A model generated the notes under the pieces. It worked only from the letters and a program-made list of their open reading frames with translations, ran no database searches and was not told where the DNA came from. This document shows, piece after piece, positions 18,436 through 26,238 of a stretch of DNA of 55,863 bases. Each line of letters begins with the position of its first letter. Positions within the stretch are counted from its first letter, which is position 1. Source of the DNA: Deltaproteobacteria bacterium (GTDB lineage: Bacteria; Desulfobacterota; Dissulfuribacteria; Dissulfuribacterales; UBA3076); NCBI GenBank assembly GCA_018399745.1, contig JAGYNZ010000016.1:1-55863 (forward strand), written 5' to 3'. A program made the translations under genes and the position numbers.

Positions 18436-19248
18436 TTATGCCGCTTTATGACATTTAGAATACTCAATCAGCATGAAAAATTCCTTGTTGCCTTTTGCCC
18501 CCAGGATAGGCGATGGCGTAATACCTATGACATTAAGCTTCAGTTTATTGCAAAAGATACTTAGTCTATCCAGGACCTCTTGGTGCAGCTTTGGATCTTT
18601 TACTATCCCGCCTTTTCCAACCTTTTCTTTTCCTACCTCAAATTGAGGCTTGACAAGGGCAATGATACTGCCTTCCCGATGCATAAACGGCAGAATAGAT
18701 GGTATTACCAGTCTGAGCGAAATAAATGATGTATCTATTGAAACCAGATATATCAGAGTATCCAAGGCGTCAAGCTTCAAATACCGTATATTTGTCCTTT
18801 CGACAGGTACAACCCTCTTGTCATTTCTGAGCCTCCAGTCCAGCTGACCATAGCCGACATCGACTGCGTATACTTTTGCCGCCCCCCTTCGAAGCAAACA
18901 ATCAGTAAATCCACCTGTAGATGCCCCGACATCCATACAGACAAGATCGTGAACGTCTGTTGAAAAATGATCAAGTGCGTGCGCAAGTTTTACTCCGCCG
19001 CGGCTGACATAAGGATGCGGAGGTTTTATCAGATCTATTTGGACATCAACAGAAAACCGGTGTCCTGCTTTATCGACCACGTTCCCTTCAACTCGCACCT
19101 TGCCCGCACTAATAAGAGCTTGGGCCTTATTTCTTGAAGCGACAAGCCCCTTCTGCAACAAAATAACGTCAAGTCGTAATAATTTTTTTTCCAAAACAGG
19201 TAATTTTGTGGTAGGTCTATAGATTAAGTTGTATTTAAAACAAATCAA
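18436..19248 (-). CDS. tlyA: TlyA family rRNA (cytidine-2'-O)-methyltransferase
   Basis: An N-terminal S4 RNA-binding domain (about 24-85, with L-R-L-D-V-I-L-L and the A-L-I-S-A-G-K-V-R-V pattern) precedes an FtsJ-type SAM methyltransferase domain with D-V-G-A-S-T-G-G-F-T-D. In mycobacteria TlyA methylates 16S and 23S rRNA; older annotations call it hemolysin. The start used is TTG at 19246-19248 without a good ribosome-binding site. The S4 domain itself begins about 22 residues in, and a second in-frame TTG near 19193 would give about 252 residues, closer to typical. The downstream hairpin could end the transcript. Confidence 0.9.
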   Translation of the reverse strand: MICFKYNLIYRPTTKLPVLEKKLLRLDVILLQKGLVASRNKAQALISAGKVRVEGNVVDKAGHRFSVDVQIDLIKPPHPYVSRGGVKLAHALDHFSTDVHDLVCMDVGASTGGFTDCLLRRGAAKVYAVDVGYGQLDWRLRNDKRVVPVERTNIRYLKLDALDTLIYLVSIDTSFISLRLVIPSILPFMHREGSIIALVKPQFEVGKEKVGKGGIVKDPKLHQEVLDRLSIFCNKLKLNVIGITPSPILGAKGNKEFFMLIEYSKCHKAA

Positions 19249-19361
19249 GGGATTCAGGAATTAAAATCCAGATCTCTCAATTCACAACTTTTTAATTATA
19301 TGATTATATGTAAGATAATTTCTGCTATTTGTAAAATAATCTAAAGATAAGGAAATTTGAA

Positions 19362-20426
19362 ATGGCTGTTACAAAAGAAAAAATTTTAGATGTACTAAAG
19401 AAAGTTGAAGACCCGGGTCTCAAAAAGGATCTTGTAACCCTCGGGATGGTCAGAGATATTGAGATAGCCGGTTCAGCAGTACGAGTTACCATAGCCCTTA
19501 CGATGTCCGGCTGTCCTATGAAAAATCAGATTAAGGATGATGCAGAGAAAGCTATACGTAATTTAGAGGATGTGAGTGAGGCCAGGGTAATCTTCACTAC
19601 CATGACCTCTGAGGAGAGGGCAAAGCTTTTAGGCAAAGAGCCATCTGAGATGCAAGGGATAGAAAAGGTAAAACACATAATTGCTATTGCCAGCGGAAAG
19701 GGCGGGGTAGGCAAGACTACCGTTACTGTGAATCTGGCAATCGCCCTTTTAAAAAAGGGGTTTAAGGCAGGTATCCTCGATGCTGATATGCACGGCCCGG
19801 ATATCCCCATAATGCTTGGCATAGATGAGCGGCCCCTGGGTTCCAGAGGCATGCTTCTACCTATTGAGAAATTCGGTCTCAAGGTTGTATCGACAGCCAC
19901 TTTGGCAGGGGAGGGGGTGCCGATAGTATGGCGTGGGCCCTTGGTCAACAAAGCTATCAAAGAGTTCCTGGGACATGTGGCATGGGGAGAGCTGGACTTT
20001 CTTTTGGTAGATCTGCCCCCCGGCACTGGAGATGCTCCTCTTACTATGGCGAAATTAATTTCCCTTGAAGGTGTCATAATAGTTACAACCCCTCAGAAAG
20101 TTGCGCTTGCCGATGTACGTCGATGTATTGGCCTATTCGTAAGTCAAAAAATCCAGATCTTCGGAATAGTGGAAAACATGTCTTTTCTGCGTGTTCCTGT
20201 TCCAGGTGTACCTGAAGGACAGATCCTGGAGATATTCGGTAGTGGAGGAGGTAAAAAAATGGCTGAGGCATTCAGGGTCCCCTTATTGGGTAAAGTTCCT
20301 CTAGATCAGGAAATCAGAAAGGGCGGCGATATGGGTACACCGAAGGCACTCGATGCTGATAGTGAATGTGGCAAGACATTTGATATTATAGCGGAAGCGT
20401 TGTTGAAACATATCAAAATAATTTAG
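19362..20426 (+). CDS. mrp: Mrp/ApbC-type P-loop ATPase with N-terminal MIP18 domain, lacking the CXXC
   Basis: A 354-residue iron-sulfur carrier-type ATPase. A MIP18/DUF59 domain (about 3-80) has the conserved Cys in M-S-G-C-P-M (C51). The ParA/Mrp ATPase domain has the deviant Walker A S-G-K-G-G-V-G-K-T-T at 111-120, D-A-D-M-H-G-P-D at 140-147 and D-L-P-P-G-T-G-D at 217-224. Family members normally continue E-N-M-S-x(4)-C-x-x-C for a bridging Fe-S cluster. Here residues 271-280 read E-N-M-S-F-L-R-V-P-V, so the cysteine pair is missing. It may therefore act without the usual bridging cluster. A methyltransferase gene follows 63 bp on. Confidence 0.9.
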   Translation: MAVTKEKILDVLKKVEDPGLKKDLVTLGMVRDIEIAGSAVRVTIALTMSGCPMKNQIKDDAEKAIRNLEDVSEARVIFTTMTSEERAKLLGKEPSEMQGIEKVKHIIAIASGKGGVGKTTVTVNLAIALLKKGFKAGILDADMHGPDIPIMLGIDERPLGSRGMLLPIEKFGLKVVSTATLAGEGVPIVWRGPLVNKAIKEFLGHVAWGELDFLLVDLPPGTGDAPLTMAKLISLEGVIIVTTPQKVALADVRRCIGLFVSQKIQIFGIVENMSFLRVPVPGVPEGQILEIFGSGGGKKMAEAFRVPLLGKVPLDQEIRKGGDMGTPKALDADSECGKTFDIIAEALLKHIKII

Positions 20427-20489
20427 ATTATTAACTTAACATATCTATATAATGTAAGTTTAGCATTTAGGTATCAAAATAATCGAACT

Positions 20490-21158
20490 TTGAATAATTT
20501 TTTCCATAGAGGTATTTTCCCCCAGGCTTCAGAGGCATTTGATAAAATCGCTGAAACCTATGACGAGTGGTATGATGATAATCCACTCTTTGATTGTGAA
20601 CTTCGTGCCTTAAGTGAGGTCACCTCGGTATCTCCTCTCTCTCTGGAAGTGGGAGTAGGCTCCGGTCGTTTCTCTCAGGCCTTGGGCATAAGATACGGAG
20701 TGGACCCTGCTCCTGGACTGTTGAGATTGGCCAAGCGCAGAGGGGTGCAGCCTGTGCAGGCCTTGGCCGAGGCATTGCCATTCAAAAAGAGCAGCCTGGA
20801 GCAAATATTTTTTATCTTTTCACTCTGTTTTTTAGAAGATTCGTTTAAGGCCCTGCAGGAAGCAGCGGCCGTCCTCAAGACAGGGGGTCTATTAATAATC
20901 GGCTTTGTACCCAAACATTCCAGTTGGGGCGTTTGTTATGAACAAAAGAAACAGAAAGGACACCCTCTTTATAAATACGCCTCATTTTTCTGCCTACAAA
21001 ACCTTTTATCAAATATTGATAAAGCGCAATTCAGAATAGAAGGTGGAACTTCCACCCTTTTCCAATCTCCAAAATTGAAAAAATATCGCACGGAAAAACC
21101 CGTCAAGGGACTACTATCCAGGGCCGGATTCATTGTGCTTGCAGCCAGAAGACTTTGA
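20490..21158 (+). CDS. Class I SAM-dependent methyltransferase
   Basis: A 222-residue cytoplasmic methyltransferase of the Methyltransf_11 type. Motif I L-E-V-G-V-G-S-G-R-F is at 52-61, the acidic ribose ligand is in G-V-D-P-A-P-G-L at 70-77, and L-K-T-G-G-L-L-I-I-G marks motif III. The start is TTG without a strong ribosome-binding site. It lies between mrp and the degenerate-GGDEF gene, all co-directional with gaps of 63 and 23 bp, so one operon is likely. The substrate is unknown. Confidence 0.82.
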   Translation: MNNFFHRGIFPQASEAFDKIAETYDEWYDDNPLFDCELRALSEVTSVSPLSLEVGVGSGRFSQALGIRYGVDPAPGLLRLAKRRGVQPVQALAEALPFKKSSLEQIFFIFSLCFLEDSFKALQEAAAVLKTGGLLIIGFVPKHSSWGVCYEQKKQKGHPLYKYASFFCLQNLLSNIDKAQFRIEGGTSTLFQSPKLKKYRTEKPVKGLLSRAGFIVLAARRL

Positions 21159-21181
21159 ACGTCCTTAATGGAGACTGAATC

Positions 21182-22303
21182 ATGATAGAAACAGAGAGCG
21201 GATTGGGAAACATGGAGGACTTTATTGAAGACCTTAAAACTACGCTTGCCAGTGCCAGAGAGAACAAAAATCAGACAACCCTGCTCCTTGTCGAGCTGGA
21301 TAGTGGAAAAAATGCGGACAAATCTTCAAGGGGATTTAATTTAGAGAGGGTTTATAATCATATTTCTAAAATATTGAGAAACAACGATTCGTTATATAGG
21401 ATAGCTGAAAACAGGTTTGCTGCTATCTTGCCGACAACATATGAAGCAGGAGGGGAAGCGGCTGCCCTGAGGCTCAAAAAACAGATTCCCAAAAGAGTTC
21501 CAGGATATCTGAACACCCCGTGTTCTTTGTCTGTTGGAGTCTTGAGTGTAGAGCCGAATGAAACTACAGATCATAAAAACTTGTTTGATTCCCTTGAAAA
21601 AGACCTTTTTAGAGATCAAGACAGCCGGAAACTCGACTTCGCATCAATTAAGAGAGAGTCAAAAGAAGGAAAAACAGGGCATGTAGTGATACTTGGAGAT
21701 AAATCACAGGAATTGGATGCCGTGGCCTCTGTTTTATCGCTTAAAGATTGCAAAGTTCACTGCATCAGTACACTGGAAAAGGGACTTCATGCCTTAAGAG
21801 GAAGGGAAAAAGGGGTGCTGATCGTCGCTTCTGATATTTCATCAAAGTCCAGACTCGAGACATGTACAAAGATTCGTTTGGATAGGGAGTTACACGATAC
21901 ATATGTAATTTGCCTTCAGGAAAGTTCCAGCATGTCCCATGCAAATGAGAATCCTCCCGGATTAGTAGATGAGATACTTCCAGCGGATATAGGAATAGAT
22001 CAGATCGTTAGAAGTATTTCAGCTGCTTTCAGGATCATGGATCTTAAAGCGGAAATTTCAAAGATTCCTGTACTTCTCAATATTATTGATTTTGTTGGAC
22101 GCACATCTCATCAACTAAACCAGCCTTTGCAGGTAATTATCGGAAAAATCGAAATTATGCTATTAAATGAGAAGGGAGATGAGAATACTTCTTCGGCGCT
22201 GAAAGAAATTCGAAAACAGGCCTTGCGCGCAGCAGACATCAATCAAAAAATCAGTCGGCTGGTAAAACACGACATCTTTAGTAATTCAAAATTCAGTAAT
22301 TAA
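21182..22303 (+). CDS. Degenerate GGDEF - receiver-like - DHp protein without an ATPase domain
   Basis: A 373-residue soluble regulator in three parts. Residues 10-150 have a diguanylate-cyclase fold pattern, but the catalytic GGDEF is replaced by E-N-R-F-A (76-80), so no cyclase activity is expected. Residues 166-285 look like a receiver domain with strand-loop features (H-V-V-I-L-G-D) but no convincing phospho-acceptor context. Residues 296-365 form a histidine-kinase dimerisation helix pair with H-box S-H-Q-L-N-Q-P-L-Q, phospho-acceptor H310. No HATPase domain follows, and the protein ends 60 residues later. It could be a phosphotransfer or scaffold protein, or a decayed hybrid kinase. It follows the methyltransferase gene by 23 bp. 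Confidence 0.7.
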   Translation: MIETESGLGNMEDFIEDLKTTLASARENKNQTTLLLVELDSGKNADKSSRGFNLERVYNHISKILRNNDSLYRIAENRFAAILPTTYEAGGEAAALRLKKQIPKRVPGYLNTPCSLSVGVLSVEPNETTDHKNLFDSLEKDLFRDQDSRKLDFASIKRESKEGKTGHVVILGDKSQELDAVASVLSLKDCKVHCISTLEKGLHALRGREKGVLIVASDISSKSRLETCTKIRLDRELHDTYVICLQESSSMSHANENPPGLVDEILPADIGIDQIVRSISAAFRIMDLKAEISKIPVLLNIIDFVGRTSHQLNQPLQVIIGKIEIMLLNEKGDENTSSALKEIRKQALRAADINQKISRLVKHDIFSNSKFSN

Positions 22304-22492
22304 AATCAACAACATGAATCCAAATAAATCCTATTCTTGGGTAGATTATATTTTACATAATATATCTTATACGACATTATTAAAAGAACAGAAGAGATCA
22401 CCTCCGGCCTTTCGTGTCCCTGAATTGTTATTTGTGGTTTTGGCTTAGGTAAAAAATCTTATTGTAGTGCTGAACAAAAAATATTGTCCGGT

Positions 22493-22702
22493 TTACAGCA
22501 AGTCTTTTATGAGTTCCTTGAGCATACTCTCTGCGACCTTGTCTGCATCTACTTTATAAGTGCCCTTTTGGACCCGTTTTTTAAGGGATTGTATCCTGGC
22601 AACTCGTTCGGGGTCTGGGGTATTCATGGCTTCACTTACTTTATGCATCAATCGAGAGCCTGAAAAAAGCCTGTCTTTATCTGCTGAATTCGAATTTTTC
22701 AT
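22493..22702 (-). CDS. flgM: FlgM-like anti-sigma-28 factor
   Basis: A 69-residue protein counted from the ATG at 22700-22702 (a TTG two codons upstream is also in frame). The C-terminal half matches the FlgM sigma-28-binding segment: R-V-A-R-I-Q-x-L-K-K-R-V-Q-K-G-T-Y-K-V-D-A-D-K-V-A-E, then a Leu-rich end. FlgM holds FliA inactive until hook completion and is exported. The N-terminal half is polar and probably disordered, as in known FlgM. No flagellar gene is nearby and the ribosome-binding site is weak, so this is an isolated copy. Confidence 0.75.
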   Translation of the reverse strand: MKNSNSADKDRLFSGSRLMHKVSEAMNTPDPERVARIQSLKKRVQKGTYKVDADKVAESMLKELIKDLL

Positions 22703-22767
22703 GTTCAAAAGTTAAGGAAATCCATGAATTTTACTGGCGACCTCGTTATTTTATTTATACATACAAT

Positions 22768-22808
22768 CGGCAAAAAAATAGAATGCCGTTAATTCTATAC
22801 ATTAACGG
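22768..22808 (-). terminator. Hairpin with T-run, possible terminator of the HU operon
   Basis: Perfect inverted repeat CCGTTAAT/ATTAACGG (22786-22793 and 22801-22808) with a 7-base loop. On the minus strand it is followed after six bases by a run of seven T residues. It lies downstream of the HU gene and upstream of flgM. The stem is short, so strength is moderate. Confidence 0.45.
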
Positions 22809-22865
22809 GATTGCTTTGCTAACGCCCGCATTGCAAACTTTTCAGGCACTTGTCGTTTTGATGAA

Positions 22866-22913
22866 GGCGGGAATCCGAGAGTCAGGCCGCTTCAGCGATT
22901 CAGAATCCCCGCC
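22866..22913. repeat. GC-rich imperfect palindrome downstream of HU
   Basis: GGCGGG at 22866-22871 pairs with CCCGCC at 22908-22913. A second pairing of AATC with GATT lies inside, leaving a bulge and an inner GTCAGGCCGC loop. The style is that of dispersed intergenic palindromes. It may act in mRNA 3'-end stabilisation. No second copy was noticed in the window. Confidence 0.35.
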
Positions 22914-22983
22914 GCTTTCGATTGCATAGACAGCATTAAAAAAGTCACCTGCTTGTACTCTTTATGCCCGAACTGAGTGTCTT

Positions 22984-23256
22984 TTATTCTGCGGATTCAG
23001 ACAGCTTTGTTCCCGGTTTAAATTTTACGACTTTCTTGGCAGGAATTTCCATTGGCTTTCCTGTGCGAGGATTACGGCCTGTACGTGATTTTCTCTCGGT
23101 TACTGAAAAGGTTCCAAAGCCTACCAGCGTCACCTTCTCTCCTTTGTTGAGCGATTCAGTGACAGCTTCCATAAATCCATTTAGCGCCTTGTCCGCAGCG
23201 GTTTTGAAAATGCCGGCTGACTTTGCCATACGATCTACCAGTTGTCCCTTGTTCAT
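22984..23256 (-). CDS. hup: HU family nucleoid protein
   Basis: A 90-residue histone-like DNA-binding protein, the canonical HU length, counted from the ATG at 23254-23256 with GGAGGG just before it. It begins M-N-K-G-Q-L-V-D and carries the F-G-T-F-S-V-T-E-R-K-S-R-T-G-R-N-P-R-T-G beta-arm region that intercalates into DNA. The end of larE is 27 bp upstream on the same strand, so it may be read through from the sulfur operon as well as from its own promoter. Confidence 0.95.
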   Translation of the reverse strand: MNKGQLVDRMAKSAGIFKTAADKALNGFMEAVTESLNKGEKVTLVGFGTFSVTERKSRTGRNPRTGKPMEIPAKKVVKFKPGTKLSESAE

Positions 23257-23283
23257 ATTACCCTCCAATAATGTAATTTTGTG

Positions 23284-24057
23284 TTATACCTTGACCCCAA
23301 GATATAAATAGTTGAATCCGATGTTCTGCAAAAGGCCTTTAATTTTTTTCCATTGGCCTTCCACATATAACCTTTCCTCTTCTAAGACCTCTAAATACGC
23401 CCTGCTGCCACTCACACGCAATTTTGCATTCCTTATATTCAAATTTTTCAGCACCTCCTCAGCTGATTCTATCCTTTCAACTAAATTTGGCGTGATAAAA
23501 GTACCCCTGGCCACTCTGGTGGCAAGGCATGAATGGCTTGGCCGGTCCCATGTCGGCAAACATAACTTGTAACTTAATATCCTTATATTGTTTTTATTCA
23601 GATTACAATAGACTAAAGGAATTTTTACTGATAATTCCTGTATTGCTTTGAAACCGGGTCTATCACTGCCTATATCATCCAGCTGGGTACCGTCGAGCAG
23701 ATTCGAAATTCCATGATCTCGACAAAAGGACCATAACTTTGAGTACATTACATATTTGCAGTAATAGCATCTGTCAATCCCATTCTTCCAAATACAATGG
23801 AAATCAAAAGGTTGCCAATGTAATTCTCTAAACGGTATACCTATTTCATCAGCGACCCTATATGCCCACGTTCGTTCCCTTTTTGACAGAAAGGGTGATA
23901 CCAGTAAAAAAGAAACAACCTGCCCATGGCATGCTTCCTTAGCTACTCTCAGCAAATAGGTACTGTCTACTCCACCTGAAAAGGCAACACCCACCCGGCC
24001 TTTTATGCTGCTCAGGTATTCTATCAACAGTTCTGAGTCACTTGATTTATTGTTCAA
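23284..24057 (-). CDS. larE: LarE-like ATP-dependent sulfur transferase
   Basis: A 257-residue PP-loop protein with S-G-G-V-D-S at 27-32 for ATP pyrophosphatase chemistry. LarE inserts sulfur into the nickel-pincer nucleotide precursor. The sulfur-donor cysteine of Lactobacillus LarE (Cys176) corresponds to C177 in H-S-C-L-A-T-R. C97 and C100 in R-C-Y-Y-C-K make a three-cysteine set like the Fe-S cluster-binding LarE subgroup. The start overlaps the DUF39 gene end by 4 bp (ATGA), so translation is coupled. Joint placement with a homocysteine-forming protein suggests it may serve sulfur trafficking there instead of, or besides, pincer synthesis. Confidence 0.85.
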   Translation of the reverse strand: MNNKSSDSELLIEYLSSIKGRVGVAFSGGVDSTYLLRVAKEACHGQVVSFLLVSPFLSKRERTWAYRVADEIGIPFRELHWQPFDFHCIWKNGIDRCYYCKYVMYSKLWSFCRDHGISNLLDGTQLDDIGSDRPGFKAIQELSVKIPLVYCNLNKNNIRILSYKLCLPTWDRPSHSCLATRVARGTFITPNLVERIESAEEVLKNLNIRNAKLRVSGSRAYLEVLEEERLYVEGQWKKIKGLLQNIGFNYLYLGVKV

Positions 24058-25232
24058 ACTTTGTTTTTGACTGGCAGAAGTTCCTGGGGCTCTCCAAGTT
24101 CAAATCGGCCCCTGCCGATCCATTTTTTAAGTATCTCAGCGATCTCCCGCGCCCTGACGTAACTGGACAGAGAGGCGGTTGGGACATCCTTTCCCCCTAT
24201 CCTTATACTTCCGCTCTTTAACTGTGCGTAACTGACTTCCGCAAGGCATGTGCTCTTTCCCAGAGGATAATCATGACCGTAATCTACTACCTGGGTTACA
24301 ATATCCTCATCGGATATAGCTGTTCGCATGGCCATCTCCTCGTTGAGAATGGGTATTGGTATTCCGAGTCCTACGGCAAGAGAACATCCGTATCCCAAGA
24401 TACTCACTCCCACCAACCACCTCGGGTGCATCTGTTTGAGATCGCCGAATACCATGAGTGAGCCCGCAGGCTTACGCGGAAGGCCTTTTTCATTTCGAGG
24501 AACTTCTGGATTATGCTGTGTTCCGGAACAAAGCACATAGCCCGACCCACCCCCCAGGAAGATGTGCGTTCCAGTACCGATAGTTTGATAATATGCGTCA
24601 TTGAGCAAAGGGCTTAACTGCCCGGAAGTGCAGTAATTGGCATTGCCAAGACTTGGTCGCAAAGTACCCATATATGTATAAACGGTTTTTTTTGTAACAT
24701 TTACTGCACAGTTGTAATTCTGGGTTGAATTTCTTGGATTACAAAGCCGGGCAAAAGGCAGATCTGCAAGAGTGACTTTTTTATCCAGGCACCTGCTCGG
24801 ATAACAGTGGCTCCCGTAAGACTCTGCCTTTAAAGTTATTGAGTTGCCGGCCACTAAATCCTGTATTACATGTCCTCCACCGTAGAGAAATTCACCAGGA
24901 TAGATATTGTTAAGGGGGTCGTCTTGTCGAGGTTCTGTAGCCCCGAGGTACACGTCCAGCGCAGCAAGACTGGCATAAGCCGATACACCGTTAAGCCATA
25001 CTTTAGTAGCCTTTATCCCGGGTACGCAGGGTCCGAGGTTGATAAAGGCCCCTGAAGAACACATGGGTGAAAAAGTACCTGTAGTCACAACGTCTATCTT
25101 TCTTGCCGCCTCAACTTCCCCATGTTTCCGGACAATGCCGATCATCTCCTCGGCAGTAGCCACAACCGCCTTTCCGGATCGGATTTTCTCATTTATTTCC
25201 TTGAAAGTCTTATTGACCTGATAGTGAGCCAT
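24054..25232 (-). CDS. DUF39 homocysteine biosynthesis protein (aspartate semialdehyde sulfurtransferase type)
   Basis: A 392-residue member of the DUF39/COG1900 family, shown in methanogens and implicated in sulfate reducers to build homocysteine from aspartate semialdehyde and sulfide. The nucleophile-type cysteine is C58 in S-P-M-C-S-S-G-A-F. Further conserved cysteines are C143 and C148 (S-H-C-Y-P-S-R-C), with long Gly-rich stretches such as I-F-L-G-G-G-S-G-Y. Archaeal versions can carry C-terminal CBS domains; this protein lacks them, and a separate CBS-ACT protein is encoded 23 bp upstream. larE overlaps its stop. The usual NIL-ferredoxin partner is not in the window. Confidence 0.85.
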   Translation of the reverse strand: MAHYQVNKTFKEINEKIRSGKAVVATAEEMIGIVRKHGEVEAARKIDVVTTGTFSPMCSSGAFINLGPCVPGIKATKVWLNGVSAYASLAALDVYLGATEPRQDDPLNNIYPGEFLYGGGHVIQDLVAGNSITLKAESYGSHCYPSRCLDKKVTLADLPFARLCNPRNSTQNYNCAVNVTKKTVYTYMGTLRPSLGNANYCTSGQLSPLLNDAYYQTIGTGTHIFLGGGSGYVLCSGTQHNPEVPRNEKGLPRKPAGSLMVFGDLKQMHPRWLVGVSILGYGCSLAVGLGIPIPILNEEMAMRTAISDEDIVTQVVDYGHDYPLGKSTCLAEVSYAQLKSGSIRIGGKDVPTASLSSYVRAREIAEILKKWIGRGRFELGEPQELLPVKNKV

Positions 25233-25255
25233 GTTTAAATTCCGCAGCTATTCCA

Positions 25256-25858
25256 TTAATCCAGTATAGAAACAACCTTGTGGTCCTCATCCTCCAGTGC
25301 ACGAACAATAGAAGACAGTTCTCCCTTTTCCAGCCTGATGTAATAGACCTTTTTTTTAGACGTCAGTGCCTCTACTCCCACACTGATTACCTTTCCCCCC
25401 ATCTCACGAATCAAGCGAAGAACGTCATCGAGCGTACCACCTTTTTCAGATAAATTGATATCCAGCCGTGAACTCCCCTTCAAAAGCCCAAAAAGTTCTA
25501 TAAAAGCAGCAAGTATATCCGTAATTGTGAGCATTCCGATCAGTTGTCTCTTTTCTAGAACAGGTAAGCCGCCTATCTTGTATTTATGGATTATCTGTGC
25601 GGCGGAATCAATACTGGTATTGGGATCCACAGTAATAGGATTTACAATCATAACGTCTGAAATGGAGAGTTCGTTGACCATGGAGGGAAAAAAATATTGT
25701 CGCAGATTGCTTTCCGTAACCAGACCTTGCATTGCATTGTCTTCTACAACGGGTAAATGCCTTATCGAATGCTGGTGCATTAGTTTTACAGCGGCATCTA
25801 TGGAGGCACGAGGCCCAATTGTTATTATGTCCTTGGCCATCCAGTTTTTGACTTTCAT
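25256..25858 (-). CDS. CBS-pair and ACT-like domain protein
   Basis: A 200-residue soluble protein from the ATG at 25856-25858; a TTG five codons upstream is also in frame. Two CBS motifs (about 1-60 and 68-122, each with an H/G-L-P-V-x-E pattern and D-I-L-A-type helix) make one Bateman module that would bind an adenosyl ligand. An ACT-like domain (about 130-200) follows. It begins the DUF39-larE operon. Since DUF39 fusions elsewhere contain CBS domains, it is probably the allosteric sensor (S-adenosylmethionine, AMP or an amino acid) of this sulfur-assimilation step. That role is inference. Confidence 0.82.
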   Translation of the reverse strand: MKVKNWMAKDIITIGPRASIDAAVKLMHQHSIRHLPVVEDNAMQGLVTESNLRQYFFPSMVNELSISDVMIVNPITVDPNTSIDSAAQIIHKYKIGGLPVLEKRQLIGMLTITDILAAFIELFGLLKGSSRLDINLSEKGGTLDDVLRLIREMGGKVISVGVEALTSKKKVYYIRLEKGELSSIVRALEDEDHKVVSILD

Positions 25859-26099
25859 TATTCTCTCGCTCAAAAGATTCTATGCATCAAATTCCCCCAT
25901 CCTACCCCTTTCTAAAGATAGAAAATCGGGCGCGAATCAACAAACACATCTTATGATACGGCAAATATCATTTCAAGTCATGTATCCGCCTTAAATGGCT
26001 ACATACTAAAACCTTGCGATTTTGCAAGGGGCTCTCTTGACTTATCTGGTGTCATCTCTTATCAATAACGCATTAAATTTCTTCTCATGAGGAGGGTAA

Positions 26100-26204
26100 A
26101 TGTCTAGGCACAAAAAGATCGAAAGGCGCAGAGAAATCGAAAGAAGACGTAAAAGACGTGAAAAGCGACGCAAGTTGCGGGCTAAAGGATTGCTTGAATC
26201 CTGA
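26100..26204 (+). CDS. 34-residue Arg/Lys-rich small protein (DUF6800-like)
   Basis: ATG at 26100-26102 is preceded by a strong GAGGAGGG five bases upstream, and TGA is at 26202-26204. The peptide is almost entirely Arg, Lys and Glu in the pattern I-E-R-R-R-E-I-E-R-R-R-K-R-R-E-K-R-R-K-L-R, predicted to form one basic helix. This resembles short DUF6800-type proteins, which may bind RNA or ribosomes. It stands alone on the plus strand between LarB and the CBS gene. The excellent ribosome-binding site argues it is translated; its function is unknown. Confidence 0.6.
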   Translation: MSRHKKIERRREIERRRKRREKRRKLRAKGLLES

Positions 26205-26238
26205 TGCATGATACCCCTGCCCTACTGTATCTATAGTA

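Noticed and set aside
22964-23311. 115-codon plus-strand frame over HU
   Set aside because: Antisense shadow of the clearly recognised HU gene.
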